Below are positions 33,201 to 44,843 of a DNA stretch of 64,000 bases, piece after piece. How positions within the stretch are numbered: the first letter of the stretch is position 1; every line of letters begins with the position of its first letter. This DNA comes from Crotalaria pallida (taxonomy: Eukaryota; Streptophyta; Magnoliopsida; Fabales; Fabaceae): contig CM075650.1 in NCBI GenBank assembly GCA_037953625.1, positions 1,180,501-1,244,500 of the forward strand, written 5' to 3'. The notes beneath the pieces were generated by a model. The model was not told where the DNA came from and ran no database searches. It saw only the letters and a list, made by a program, of their open reading frames with translations. The position numbers and the translations under genes were made by a program.

Positions 33201-35905
33201 TACATTAACCAAATTCTGGCCGTAAGTCAGAAGCCCATTAGCAAAAGATCAACGAAAAATGTCCCCATCATTTTCAATGATGACGATTTGGAAGGAATCC
33301 TCCCAGGTCATAATGATCCCATGGTAATCACTGCCCTTATTGGTAATTACGAGGTAAAACGCGTCTTTATCGATCAAGTGAGCTCGGCGGACATCATGTT
33401 TTTCCCTCTATTCAAAGCTCTAAAACTCAGGGAGTGCAATCTCACTCCGTTCGAAGGGGAATTGATCGGCTTTACGGGAGACACCATCGAGCCCAAAGGA
33501 TACATACAACTTCCTGTTACCCTCGGACAATAGCCTTCGGCTAGAACTGAGATAATCAAATTCTTGGTAGTTGACTGTCCAGCGGCCTACAACGCCATCC
33601 TCGGAAGAACTTCCTTGCAAGCATTCGGAGCGGTAGTGTCAACATTTCATTTAGCTATGAAGTTCGTTGGAACAGATGACAAGGTGGTAACAGTCAAGGC
33701 CGAGCAGGAGGCAGCACGAAAATGTTACAACGCTAGCTTGGGGAAAGTTAAGAACAAGGACCAGAACAACTTGGAAAGAATCTCCCTCGGAAAAGGTAAT
33801 ATTAACTTGGCGGATCTTGATATGTGGGATGAATCCGACAGAAACAGACTGACTCCAAAGGGGCAGTGGGAATTCCTAACATTGACTGATGATCCCACTG
33901 GACAAGTAAAAATCGGTTCTGACCTCCCCATGAATGTTAAAGATGAATTGTCCGCTCTGATGACCGCAAATAAGGATCTGTTCGCATGGACCTCAGCCGA
34001 TATGCCGGGAATTGACCCGAATTTTATCTGTCATAAGTTGAGTATTCTTCCGGGGGCAAAGCCAGTGGCACAACGCAAAAGGAAGGTTAGTGCTGAAAAG
34101 GCCGCAGCCATTGAGGAAAAAGTTGCCGAATTACTCCAAGCTGGCTTCATTCGGGAAATCGACTATACAGACTGGTTAGCTAACACCGTCTTGGTCAAAA
34201 AGCCCAATGGGAAGTGGAGGATGTGTGTCGACTACACAGACTTGAACAAAGTCTGCCCAAAAGACCAATACCCACTTCCCGTCATTGACAAGCTCGTCGA
34301 CAATTCGGCTGGTTACAAACTCCTTTCGTTCATGGATGCTTACTCTGGTTACAACCAGATACCAATGTTCCCTGCCGACCAAGATAAAACCGCATTCATC
34401 ACCGACAAGGCAACTTACTGTTACAATGTCATGCCTTTCGGATTGAAGAATGCGGGAGCTACTTATCAAAGGATGATGAACAAGGTTTTTCAAGGCATGA
34501 TCGGCTCAAACATGGAGGTGTATATTGATGACATTATTGCAAAAAGCAGACAACAATAAAACCATGCCCAGGACCTCAAGACAATACTGGACCGAGTAAG
34601 AAAGTACTCCATCAGATTAAATCCTGAAAAATGCGTGTTCGGAGTCCCTGCCGGATCTTTTCTCGGTTTTATGCTAACCGAGAGAGGTATTGAAGCTAAT
34701 CCAGATAAATGCAAAGCAATCCTCGAAATGAGAAGTCCAGCTAGTCTCAAAGAAGTCCAACAGCTCACGGGCCGAGTGGCGCCCCTCTCCAGATTCCTGT
34801 CTCAAGCCACTCGGAAAGCTTTGCCATCGTACCAACTCCTTAGGAAAAATAAAGATTTCCTTTGGGACGACCATTGCGAGCAAGCTTTTGTTCAATTGAA
34901 GGAGTATCTTTCTAGTCCACCAGTCCTTCATAGCCCTCTTTCTGGTGAAAATCTCATTCTATACATGTCAGTAGCGGAAGCAGCGGTCAGTTCAGTTTTG
35001 GTACGAGATGATTCGGGACTAGAGGCCCCAATTTATTTTGTTAGCCGAGCTCTCCAGGGATCTGAGTTAAGATATCAAAAGCTTGAGAAACTTGCGTACT
35101 GTTTGGTCATATCTGCTCGGAGACTGAGACAATACTTCCAAGCACATCGAATCGTGGTGAGAACAGCTCAACCTCTTAAACAGGTCCTTCACAAGCCCGA
35201 CCTAGCTAGCAGAATGGTTTCATGGTCAGTAGAGTTGGCTAAATTTGACATCACCTATGAACCGAGGAAGGCGATGAAATCTCAAGTTCTTGCTGACTTC
35301 GTCACTGAATTCACCGATATCCCCTCGGATACTCCTCAGAATTTGTGGTCAGTTTATGTAGATGGTTCAAGCAACAGGAAAGGAGCCGGAGCCGGTGTCA
35401 TCATCAAAAATCCCGAAGGACTTTGCATGGAGTACTCATTGAAGTTTGAGTTCCAAACCTCAAACAATCGGGCAGAATACGAGGCAGTCCTTGCAGGCCT
35501 CAAGATGGTTCATGAGTTTGGAGCGGAACGGGTGTCAGTATTCAGTGACTCACAATTAGTGGTCTCTCAGATCAAGGGACAATACTCGGCAAAGGAGCCC
35601 ATATTACAAAAATATCTTGAGGAGGTAAAGCGAATTATCTTCAATTTTTCAGAATTTAACATTTCTCATGTCCCGAGAGATTCAAATTCCCGTGCCGATA
35701 TTTTATCTAAATTGGCAAGTACGAAGGGGTCGGAAAACAACAAGACGTTGATACAGGAAACCATTCCCCAACCAAGTGTCATTCTAGCTGTTTCACTATC
35801 TCAATCATGGATGGATCCGGTTCTTACCTACTTGCAACACGGTTTCGTTCCCCAAGATCAGACAGAGGCTCGGAAATTGGTTAAGAAGGCAGCTCAATAC
35901 ATGGT
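33201..35905 (+). pseudogene. G2 pol, protease to second RNase H
   Basis: Protease motif IDQVSSADIM near 33371; the usual Asp-x-Gly is Asp-Gln-Val here, so the catalytic loop Gly is lost. RT: DYTDLNKVCPKDQYPLP, MDAYSGYNQIPMF, VMPFGLKNAGATYQRMMNK, catalytic VYIDDIIAK near 34517. RNase H: IYFVSRALQGSELRYQKLEKLA. Second RNase H-like domain: YVDGSSNRKGAGAGVIIK to FSDSQLVVSQIKGQY and VPRDSNSRADILSKLAS (Tat signature). In-frame stops at 33531-33533 (TAG) and 34557-34559 (TAA). Coding is cut at 35905 by element E. Confidence 0.9.
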
Positions 35906-37046
35906 TGATCGAGGCCGTACCCGATACAAATAAAAACAGTTTAAGTATAGTACTAGGAAGTGACTCCTAGGTCGTCTCCCAAGGAATATCTTATCAAGCA
36001 AAAGGTCGAACACATAGTATGCATAGAAAACAGGGGGGTTTTTTTTTGTATTGAATATTGAATAATTGAAATCAAAACAGAATTAAATCAAAACGAAGAA
36101 ACAGATAAGGAAAAGCGGATAAACCCCTTTGGCTCGCGTTCACAACTCTATCATCGGTCACAAAAGATCAATTTCTTTCCTCTTCACTGTCCAACTCGTG
36201 AGAATTAAAAACTAAGCGAAAATTCAATTCTCACCCCAAAACCCAAACCTCTAATTAACCATTAAAAGCCAAAGCATGGAGTTTTTACGAGTTTGCATAA
36301 ATTAAGCATTCATACACATGGATTATCTCTATATAATGGAACTAAGCGAACCATAACATATCAATAAGCATGAAAACAGTGAATAAAAACGAAATAGCAT
36401 TAAGAATAAAACCTCAAGAGTATGTGATACATTACCAAAGGGATTTAACCTAAGAGTTTAGCCTTCCATGAAGAAAAATACCAAAAACGTGTAGAAAAGG
36501 GAAGAGAGAGAAACCCTAGCAGCCACCACAAGCTTGGAGAGCAAAACTAAGCCTTCTCTATGAGAGAGAATGTAAAAAACGTGAATGGAAGGTCTCTCCA
36601 GAGTTTACACGAATTTGGCTTTTTTAAATCACAAAACGGGCCTAAATCATGGGCCCAAATCCTAAGGAAAGCTTATCTCTAAATTAAATCTAAAAATATC
36701 TTATAGATAAAATCTAAATCTTAAAAGATATAACTAAATCTCAACTAATCCTAAAGATAGATTACAATCTTCACTTCATCATATATCTTCTCTTCCAAAA
36801 TTAAATCTTCATTCCCAAAATTAAATCTTCACTCCCAAAATGTCCAAAAAGCCCTTGTGCCAAATATGACCTGAAAATAGAAATAGAATTAATTAGGCTA
36901 AATAATCCCAAATTAAACAATATTCAGAATATTAGTCCAATAAACTCTAAATCACTAAATCAAGCTAAACAATGTCAAATAGGCAACAAGTATCAATAAT
37001 AGGAGTAAAATAATGCAAGGAAAAAACGGAAATAAAATGCTCATCA
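35906..37046 (-). repeat. E 3' LTR
   Basis: 1141 bases. In plus-strand text it runs from TGATCGAGGCCGTACCC to AAAATGCTCATCA; in element direction it starts TGATGAGCATTTT and ends GGCCTCGATCA. Pairs with 58097-59239. Confidence 0.95.
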
Positions 37047-37069
37047 AATACCCCCACACTTATCCTTTT
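37047..37069 (-). promoter_or_regulatory. E polypurine tract
   Basis: Minus-strand AAAGGATAAGTGTGGGGGTA directly before the 3' LTR. Confidence 0.75.
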
Positions 37070-38527
37070 GCACTCCTGGGCAAAACTAAGAATTAGGACT
37101 GAGAAGATCAATATGCACCAAAGTGAATCATGCAACAAGATTACTACAACTAATGAATGCAAACCTAAGAGATTACATACTTCACAATGAATTCTAGGAA
37201 ATGCAAAGAAATGGGCAAAATCGAGCACACGAAGAAAATAAGGACCAAAGAATCAAGGCATTCATGAACATCATCCAATTATTTCAAATATGCAAAGAAA
37301 ACCAATGACATCAAGAGGGTAGTCACAAAGATGATAGAAACTCACAAGGATCACTCAATAGTGTTTACACTCAAGTGTTTAAGGTTAATCAGTGTTTACA
37401 CTCAAGGCACATCATGAAAAACAAACACAACCATAAGCTTGACAAGCCTCTAACATCAACAATCAATACACATGCACATTAAGATCAAAAGGTCTTTTCA
37501 GGGTTGTAATGGGGCCAAGGACAGGGTAGGATAAAAATATGGGAAATGTAGCTAAAACCCAGGGAATAGAGGAGCAATGGGGAACAAGTAAAAAAATAAG
37601 CACAATCCACCCCAGAATGAAATGGTAAACATAACAACAATCTCTAATTCCAATCCTCCATGCCTCAATCAACCTTTTATTCCATTTTTTTTTCTTCTTC
37701 TTCTTTTTCTTTTCTTTTTTTTTTTTGAATTGCATTACATTGCAGAACTTCATGAACGAAAGAAAAGAAGAAACAATAAAAATGGCATAATGAGATAAAG
37801 CCATAATTACATCACCGACCATAGAGGCAAAACCCAGAACTCACAAGAGATGAAGAACAAAGCACCCTGCTTACTTAATACCCATTCCCAAAACAATTCC
37901 AAAGCTCCAACATTCCCTAAGGTTAGGACAATCATGGTTTTTCAGTCATAGGCTTGTAATGAGCTAAAGAACAAAGAAAAGGGATATAAAGGCTCAAAGG
38001 GGCTATCAAAGGATAAATTCATTCAAGGTAGGCTCATATGGCTAGTGGCTTATTCAAGAAAAAACAATGCCTAAATCATTTCAAAATGTGCATGGGAATA
38101 TCAAGTATCAACAAGAGTCAAGTCAAGTTCTAGAGTGCAAGTAATCCAGAGTGCAATCACACATGAAAGAAAAATTAGGTGGCATATATAGCAATCCACC
38201 CACAATTAAGGCTCAAATCCTCACAAAAGGGACAATTCTATCACAGTGTTACCATCTCTTAATTATCAAAAGCAACTTTACACACAGAAATGCATGAATT
38301 CAGACACAAGATACCAAGACTCTACTAAAATGAAGCAAAAACATGCAAGAAAATGCCCAAAACTTAGCAAAACCTAAAAAATCAAAGCAAAAATATGCAA
38401 CCTAAACTACTCTCCCCCCCACACTTAAATCACACATTGTCCTCAATGTAAAACAAATAGCAGAATCAGACAGCTATAGACAAGTGGAATAAAAGTAGTA
38501 AAGAAGGAGAAAAAAAGACTCCCTAAA
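37070..38527 (-). other. E non-coding 3' region
   Basis: No envelope-like or other ORF. Matches the corresponding stretch of F (52898-54342) in inverted orientation. Contains a T-rich run at 37687-37727 (A-rich in element direction) and, next to the integrase end, the conserved stretch 38409-38444, whose minus-strand text includes GACAATGTGTGATTTAAG and TGTGGGGGGGAGAG, a second purine tract typical of Athila elements. Confidence 0.7.
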
Positions 38528-40318
38528 TCATGGTGGGTCAAAAATGGGGTCGACCAATGAGGCTTCCTCCACAGGTGCATCATCCAAAGAAGGGGTAGTG
38601 AGGAAAGGCTTGAGTCGGTGGCCATTGACTTTGAAGCTCTTGTCTGTGGACTCACTCTTGTTCTCCACAGTGCCATAAGGAAACACCTGGGTGACTACAA
38701 ACGGTCCAATCCATTTAGAGCGGAGCTTTGCACTCATGAGTCCAAGCCTAGAGTTGTAGAACAACACTTTTTGACCAACCAAGAACTCCTTTCTGCAAAT
38801 TGAGCTATCATGGAGCTTCTTGGTCTTCTCTTTGTAGAACTTGGAATTCTCATAGGCCTCCAAACGGATCTCATCTAGCTCACTCAACTACAGCTTCCTC
38901 TCCTCACCCGCTTGATCAAGAGCGAAGTTACATTGCTTCACAGCCCAATATGCATGGTGCTCTATCTCCACAGGCAGGTGGCATGCCTTACCAAAGACAG
39001 CCCGATAAGGTGACATCCCTATGGGTGCCTTGTAAGCAGTCCGATGGGCCCATAGAGCATCCTCCAATCGTGTGCTCCAATCCTTTCTATTAGGCTTCAC
39101 CATCTTCTCCAAAATCCGCTTGATCTCTCTGTTTGAAATCTCAGCTTGCCCATTGGTTTGGGGGTGATATGGTGTAGAAACTTTGTGCACAACCCCATAC
39201 TTCTTGAGCAAAGCTTGCATGGATCTATTGCAGAAGTGTGTGCCTTGATCACTGACTATGGCTCTAGGTATGCCAAACCTGCAAAGGATATTAGTCCTGC
39301 CAAAATCTACAACAACCTGAGCATCATTAGTCCTGGTGGCCTTAGCTTCCACCCATTTGGATACATAATCCACAGCAAGTAAGATATAATAAAAACCAAA
39401 AGAAACAGGAAAGGGGCCCATGAAATCTATACCCCAGACATCAAACACCTCACAGAACAACAAAGGTTGTTGCGGCATCTGTTGCCTCCAAGATAGGGTG
39501 CCTCCTGCCCTTTGACATTGCTCACATGAGCTGCAGATTTTGCTTGCATCCTTGAAGATGGTAGGCCAATAAAATCCAGAATCCAGCACCTTTTGTGCTG
39601 TCCTTTGAGTGCCAAGGTGGCCTCCAACTGGTAAAGCATGGCAAAATTGGAGAACCGATTGGATCTCCTGGTCTGGAATGCACCTGCGAATGACCTGATC
39701 ACTGCAAAAACGCCACAAATAGGGGTCATCCCATACATAATACTTGGCATCGCTCTTCAATTTGTCTCTTTGAGCTTTGGATGCCAAGGGTGGAAAAACA
39801 TATGCAACTATATAATTTACAATATCAGCAAACCAAGGAATAAGGAGAGGGGGATGTGAAACATGCAAAACTAAAAGCTGCTCATCCGGGAAGTCATCCC
39901 GGATAGGAAATGCATCCTCCTCTCTCTCTATTCTACTCAAGTGGTCTGCGACAAGGTTATGTGCACCACTCCGATCCTGAATCTCAAGATCAAACTCCTG
40001 GAGGAGCAACATCCATCTAATCAACCTAGGTTTGGAATCTGTCTTTTTCAAAAGATACTTCAGAGCAGCATGATCAGTATACACCACAACCTTAGAACCT
40101 AATAGATATGATCTAAACTTATCAAGTGCAAAGACAATGGCTAACAGCTCTTTTTCAGTTGTGGTGTAATTAACTTGTGCTGAATCTAAAGTCCTAGATG
40201 CATAATAAATCACATGAGACATCTTACCAACCCTTTGGGAGAGAACTGCTCCCAAAGCATAATTCGAGGCATCGGTCATGAGCTCAAATGGGAGAGTCCA
40301 GTCAGGTGGTTGGATGAT
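38528..40318 (-). pseudogene. E pol C-terminal half: RNase H and integrase, one stop
   Basis: Downstream of the TR-GAG insertion the frame reads RNase H (MTDASNYALGAVLSQR, YYASRTLDSAQVNYTTTEKE, YTDHAALKYLL, DHLSRIE). It then reads the integrase zinc region (H/H/C/C: GGHLGTQRTAQKVL ... CSSCEQC) and the DDE core: WGIDFMGPFP, SDQGTHFCNRS and PYHPQTNGQAEISNREIK. The tail GKACHLPVEIEHHAYWA is followed by the C-terminal domain (YNSRLGLMSAKLRSKWIGPF). One in-frame TAG at 38888-38890 divides the core from the C-terminal domain. Otherwise open. Integrase would insert the cDNA with 5-bp duplications. Confidence 0.9.
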
Positions 40319-40477
40319 GGGAGTGAGGAAACCGCAATTGGTGGTTGGAGAGACTTAGGAACCCTAGGAAAACACCTAGAAGGGGGGGTTGAATAGGTGT
40401 TGAAGCTACCTTGAAAGATTTTCGAACGAAACAAATCGAAACAATCAAAACAAATGATTTTTGCAAATTCTACAGCA

Positions 40478-40541
40478 CTTAATCGATTAACCTGCAATTT
40501 ACTCGAGTAGTACTCGATTAAACTTGAACTTAATCGATTAA
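40478..40541. promoter_or_regulatory. A[A/C]TCGA[G/T]T module, TR-GAG 3' LTR (LTR-end side)
   Basis: Site order AATCGATT, ACTCGAGT, ACTCGATT, AATCGATT, with gaps nearly the same as in the second module at 41489-41554, but with unrelated spacer sequence. Confidence 0.6.
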
Positions 40542-41488
40542 ATATGACAGAAAACAGAAAAATCAATTTTTCATTCGAATACGAAAATCAATCAATTCAC
40601 ATGCAAGATCAGAGATTCAGCGGAAATGATTAACACCTATATTCTTATTGATTAACCTAGTTATGAAAATGATTTTCCCTTTATCAATTTGAACAATTAA
40701 AGATTCAATTCAATCAATTATGAAAATCAATCTTTCTAGGTTTTCAACCAAGAACGCAATCAAATGACTTGAATATAAAGAGTAAGGGTTTAGAGATACG
40801 ACACAGTGATTTATCCTGGTTCACTTTCATCCACTTGAAAGCTACATCCAGTCCCCTCTTCAACCAAGAGAGATTCTTCACTATGAGGAATTAGAGTTCT
40901 CAAATTACAAGTGATTGCCTCACAAGACTCCCTTCTTGCTAGCTTACAAGAGATAACCGACACCCTTGCCTTGTAATCCTATTGATCTTCTCTCTAATCT
41001 AACCTCTACCCCTTGTTGATAATCGACACAACAAGTCTTCAATTGCTTGATGATAAACCACACACCAAGGCTTCACTTTGCTTGATTCACAACCAAGACT
41101 TCTTCTTCTTCTTCAATAAGAATGCACTTGCTTGATGATAAAATCGACACACCAAGACTTCTTGTTTGTTGTAGTGGCTTGCCTTCTTGCAAAGATTACA
41201 ACACAATAGAAAACACAAAACAATCCTATGAATCTCAATCAAGAGTTATGACAATTCACCATAAGAGATTCAAAGGTTCTTGATCAAAGAATATAAAAAT
41301 AGAAAAGCTTTGATCTTTGAAATTGAGAGAGAATAGAGTGGCTTGATTCTTTGTAAAATGAATATCAAAATGATAGAGTATGATCACAAAGGTTAGGAAA
41401 AGGTTTATATAGAATACCCAAAAGTTGTAGCACTTGAAAACTGATTTTGAGAAGTGAAAAACGTATTTTAAAAATCAGTTCAGCAGTA

Positions 41489-41554
41489 CTTAATCGATTA
41501 AGCAAGTCGTGTACTCGAGTAGTACTCGATTAAGTTATCACTTAATCGATTAAG
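41489..41554. promoter_or_regulatory. A[A/C]TCGA[G/T]T module, TR-GAG 3' LTR (promoter side)
   Basis: AATCGATT, ACTCGAGT, ACTCGATT, AATCGATT. In element direction it lies about 75 bases upstream of a TATATAAA-like box (near 41403-41412). Confidence 0.6.
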
Positions 41555-41917
41555 TTGGTACTGTACATGTTCAAAACTTGTTTTCTCAAAATCCAACCTT
41601 TCCTTTAAAACCTTTAAGCCACCTATTGATTCTAGGTTAAGTGAAAACTCAAATTATGATTAAATCATGACTTATGAATGAGATTCACTACCCTCTATAA
41701 TAATCTACCCAAATAAAAAACCTATGAAGCTTGAGAGGCAAAAGATAAAAGAAATACAAATACACTCAAACTTAGGTCTTCATGAGCTTGCTTTCTCTCT
41801 TCTTCATTTGATGTTTGTTGTTGCTTGTTGAGCTTGAAACTTGATCAACACATGTAGCTTGTTCAAAAACACTTTGTCATTATCAAAACATTCATCATGT
41901 TCATCATGGAACTAACA

Positions 41918-41936
41918 ATCTCCCCCTTTTTGAAAA
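41918..41936 (-). promoter_or_regulatory. TR-GAG polypurine tract
   Basis: Minus-strand TTCAAAAAGGGGGAGAT abuts the 3' LTR start TGTTAGTTCC. Confidence 0.85.
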
Positions 41937-42264
41937 TGACAACCCATGTTTTGAAATCGCTTGAAGTTGTTGATGCTTGAAACATTTGATCACTTGAGAA
42001 GACTCTTTCTCCCTCTCAATCAATGCTTTAACACTTGAATCCAATTGAGATAGAAGCTTGATTCTCCCCCTATCTTCAACAACTTAGCTCAACCTACATA
42101 AAAACAACAAAACAACCTTTCTCCAAATATAATATCATATTTCTCCCATGTTTTGAAAACATACCATTCCTCCCCATTTGAGAAACATTTCATTCAATTC
42201 AAAATTTCATTCAATTCAAAACATCATATTTCTCCCCCTTTGGCATTATCAAAAAGTAATATAT

Positions 42265-42720
42265 ATACCAATTGAAATATAACATCTAAGCCAAGGTAAG
42301 AAATCAATGATCATTTCTTTACAACATTGATACCAATTGAACAAATACAATATAGCTATACTTTGAAATGTGATATCAATTGGTAAGAAAATATAACAAT
42401 GAAATATAATACCAATTGAGAACTAAAAAGATCATAATATCACTTAACAAAGAAGATATCAATTGTAAAGAAGAATCAATAATCACAAAAACATCATACT
42501 TTAATAAGATTTCAATTATATGATTATCATGCTTTAATCAACTCAATGATACCAATTGAATTAACTAAACATTTAGAAAAGTAATATCAATTGAGAAGAT
42601 ACCAATTAAGATAATATATCAATATCAAATATTACCACTTTGTAGGACATTCACTTGAGATGCAAGTGTGATACCAATTGAAGATGTGAATATAGACATT
42701 CATAGTTGAGACCAATTGAG
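42265..42720. repeat. Array of GATACCAATTGGTATC-like sites
   Basis: About eleven sites, at 42265, 42329, 42372, 42408, 42455, 42509, 42548, 42583, 42598, 42670 and 42708. They read GATACCAATTGA, GATATCAATTGGTA or close variants, in both orientations, separated by AT-rich non-repeating DNA. The full palindrome would be GATACCAATTGGTATC. The same text, GATACCAATTGAG, spans the primer site/5' LTR boundary at 44617-44629. It lies between gag and the 3' purine tract. Confidence 0.75.
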
Positions 42721-42765
42721 AACATGTGTCATTCATTTGCATCTTCAATCAAACCTACAAAACAA

Positions 42766-44553
42766 TCATGCTTTGCTTTTTGGTATCCAAATGGTTTTGG
42801 ATCCATTTTTGTTAGTGTAGGGACTTTCACCCTTTTTCATCCAAACAAAATTTCCTTTAGATATACCATGCACTTTAACATAACACACATTTGAAGTATG
42901 TCCATGAGTACCACAATAGAAACATGTTGGAGGATTTGAAAAATCAACTTTAGAAAAATCAACAACATTTCTATGAGATTTACTCTTAGCATTAGTATAA
43001 CCCAAACCAAACTTGTTTGAATTTTCTCTTTGAAAATTTAACAATGTGCGCAATCTAATATCACCATTTGAGAAACTTGCAAGCTTATTTTTCAAAATAG
43101 CATTTTCATCCTTGAGCAACTTGCAATTCTCACAATCAACCACAACATTCAATCTACTAGCACAATCACAAGAAGAACTAGCATATATAAGATCAAGAGT
43201 TTCATTTTCAAGATTAAGCTCATCAACTTGTTTTTGAAGATCTAAAATCTCTTTTTGATGTTTCAAAATGAGCTTCTTTCTTTCAATGTTTTTCAAAGCT
43301 AGTTTTTCAAGTTGTTCATACATTTCTTCATAAGCATTATGTAACAATTCATATTTAGAAGAAATTTCGGATTTAGATTCACTTACATTGCTATCCTCGC
43401 TTTGATAACTTGATTCATCATTTGAACTTTGTTCTTCATCATCTACTAGAGTTATCAAGTTGAGACAAGCGGCTTCATTATCCGATGAACTACTCGATGT
43501 GCTTTTCTTGTTATCTTCATCACTATCCCAAACTATGTATGCTCTTTTAGATTTAGAACTTTTCTTGTCTTTCTCCTTCTTCTTGAGATACTTAGAGCAT
43601 GAGTACTTGAGATGACCGGGCTTTCCACATTCATGGCAAACTACACCTTCTTTTGAAGTTTTGGTCTTATAGCGTGGGGAATCCTTCTCTTTACTTTTGT
43701 CCTTGTTCAACCTTCCTTTTCTCCTTAGAAACTTGTCAAACTCTTTTAACAAAAGTTTCATGTCTTTTTCATCAACATCGGAATCGGAATCTTCACTATC
43801 ATCATCATCAGAACTATCTTTCTTTTTATATGCACTTTTGACTCTAAGAGCAAGTCCTTTCCTTGATTTGTTCTTATCCGACTCTTCATTGATACTTAAT
43901 CGTCCAAGCTCCATTTCATGTTCTTGAAGCTTTCCGAAAAGTGTTGCTAGATCCATAGCATCCAAATTTTTAGATTCAACAATAGCCGTTACTTTTGGTT
44001 GCCAATTCCTGTCTAAACATCTCAACACTTTGTTAGAAAGTTCACCTTGAAGAAAAGTTTTACCAAGAGCAAGTAAATGATTTATAATATGAGTAAAACG
44101 CTTTTGCATATCATTTATAGATTCATTTGGAAGCATATGAAACAATTCATAATCACGCATTAAAGCATTCAATCTAGCTCTCCTAACCTCACTAGTTCCT
44201 TCATGAGTCACTTGTAAAGTGTCCCACATTCCTTTAGCACTAGAACATTGAGAAACTCTAAAGAACTCGTCATAGGATAAAGCGGATGTGATGATATTCT
44301 TTGCTTTATAATCATATTGAACTTTCTTTCTATCATCATCCTTCCACTTATCCTCGGGAATCAATTGTTCTACACCTTCAACTAAACTAGAGGGGATATG
44401 AGGACCTTTTTCAACTACTTTCCAAATTTCACTATCTATGGCTTGGATAAAGATTTTCATTCTAACTTTCCAATATGCATAGCCTTCTCCGGCAAACAAT
44501 GGAGGACGACTTATTGAAGCACCTTCACCACCAAAGGAATTCGTAGAACCCAT
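42766..44553 (-). CDS. TR-GAG element Gag, intact 595 aa
   Basis: Copia capsid/nucleocapsid protein related to S1 and S2 Gag but clearly another subfamily. The start MGSTNSFGGEGASISRP is followed by the UBN2-type core (PLFAGEGYAYWKVRMKIF, ALSYDEFFRVSQC, RFTHIINHLLALGK). A first knuckle CHECGKPGHLKYSC (about 306-319), an acidic Ser-rich stretch, a coiled-coil-like part (about 420-470) and a second knuckle CFYCGTHGHTSNVC (about 543-556) follow. The TGA stop is followed by TTGTTTTGTAG, as in S1 and S2, although no pol follows. An intact frame in an element without pol implies that Gag itself was recently useful for its spread. Confidence 0.92.
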   Translation of the reverse strand: MGSTNSFGGEGASISRPPLFAGEGYAYWKVRMKIFIQAIDSEIWKVVEKGPHIPSSLVEGVEQLIPEDKWKDDDRKKVQYDYKAKNIITSALSYDEFFRVSQCSSAKGMWDTLQVTHEGTSEVRRARLNALMRDYELFHMLPNESINDMQKRFTHIINHLLALGKTFLQGELSNKVLRCLDRNWQPKVTAIVESKNLDAMDLATLFGKLQEHEMELGRLSINEESDKNKSRKGLALRVKSAYKKKDSSDDDDSEDSDSDVDEKDMKLLLKEFDKFLRRKGRLNKDKSKEKDSPRYKTKTSKEGVVCHECGKPGHLKYSCSKYLKKKEKDKKSSKSKRAYIVWDSDEDNKKSTSSSSSDNEAACLNLITLVDDEEQSSNDESSYQSEDSNVSESKSEISSKYELLHNAYEEMYEQLEKLALKNIERKKLILKHQKEILDLQKQVDELNLENETLDLIYASSSCDCASRLNVVVDCENCKLLKDENAILKNKLASFSNGDIRLRTLLNFQRENSNKFGLGYTNAKSKSHRNVVDFSKVDFSNPPTCFYCGTHGHTSNVCYVKVHGISKGNFVWMKKGESPYTNKNGSKTIWIPKSKA

Positions 44554-44611
44554 TGCGATTTTCTTAAAGGATCTTTACGAAAAAGCTCTTATGCTCGTGT
44601 CTTTCGACCGA

Positions 44612-44623
44612 GCTCTGATACCA
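44612..44623 (-). promoter_or_regulatory. TR-GAG primer-binding site
   Basis: Minus-strand TGGTATCAGAGC, two bases from the LTR; complementary to initiator-Met tRNA. Confidence 0.9.
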
Positions 44624-44779
44624 ATTGAGGAAACCGCAATTGGTGGTTGGAGAGACTTAGGAACCCTAGGAAAACACCTAGAAGGGGGGGTTGAATAGGT
44701 GTTGAAGCTACCTTGAAAGATTTTCGAACGAAACAAATCGAAACAATCAAAACAAATGATTTTTGCAAATTCTACAGCA

Positions 44780-44843
44780 CTTAATCGATTAACCTGCAAT
44801 TTACTCGAGTAGTACTCGATTAAACTTGAACTTAATCGATTAA
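44780..44843. promoter_or_regulatory. A[A/C]TCGA[G/T]T module, TR-GAG 5' LTR (LTR-end side)
   Basis: Same four sites as 40478-40541. Confidence 0.6.

Larger units (their letters stand above)
40324..41917 (-). repeat. TR-GAG element 3' LTR
   Basis: 1594 bases, plus-strand text TGAGGAAACCGC to GGAACTAACA. Identical to 44626-46218 apart from one extra C near 41688. Confidence 0.95.

Noticed and set aside
37463..37822. 119-codon minus-strand ORF with a polylysine run
   Set aside because: It is produced by a T-rich low-complexity run in the non-coding 3' region of E; the matching A-rich region of F has no equivalent protein.
42265..42720. Could the regularly recurring motif be a CRISPR array?
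   Set aside because: Repeats are only 11-14 bases, in both orientations, irregularly spaced, and sit in a plant retrotransposon.
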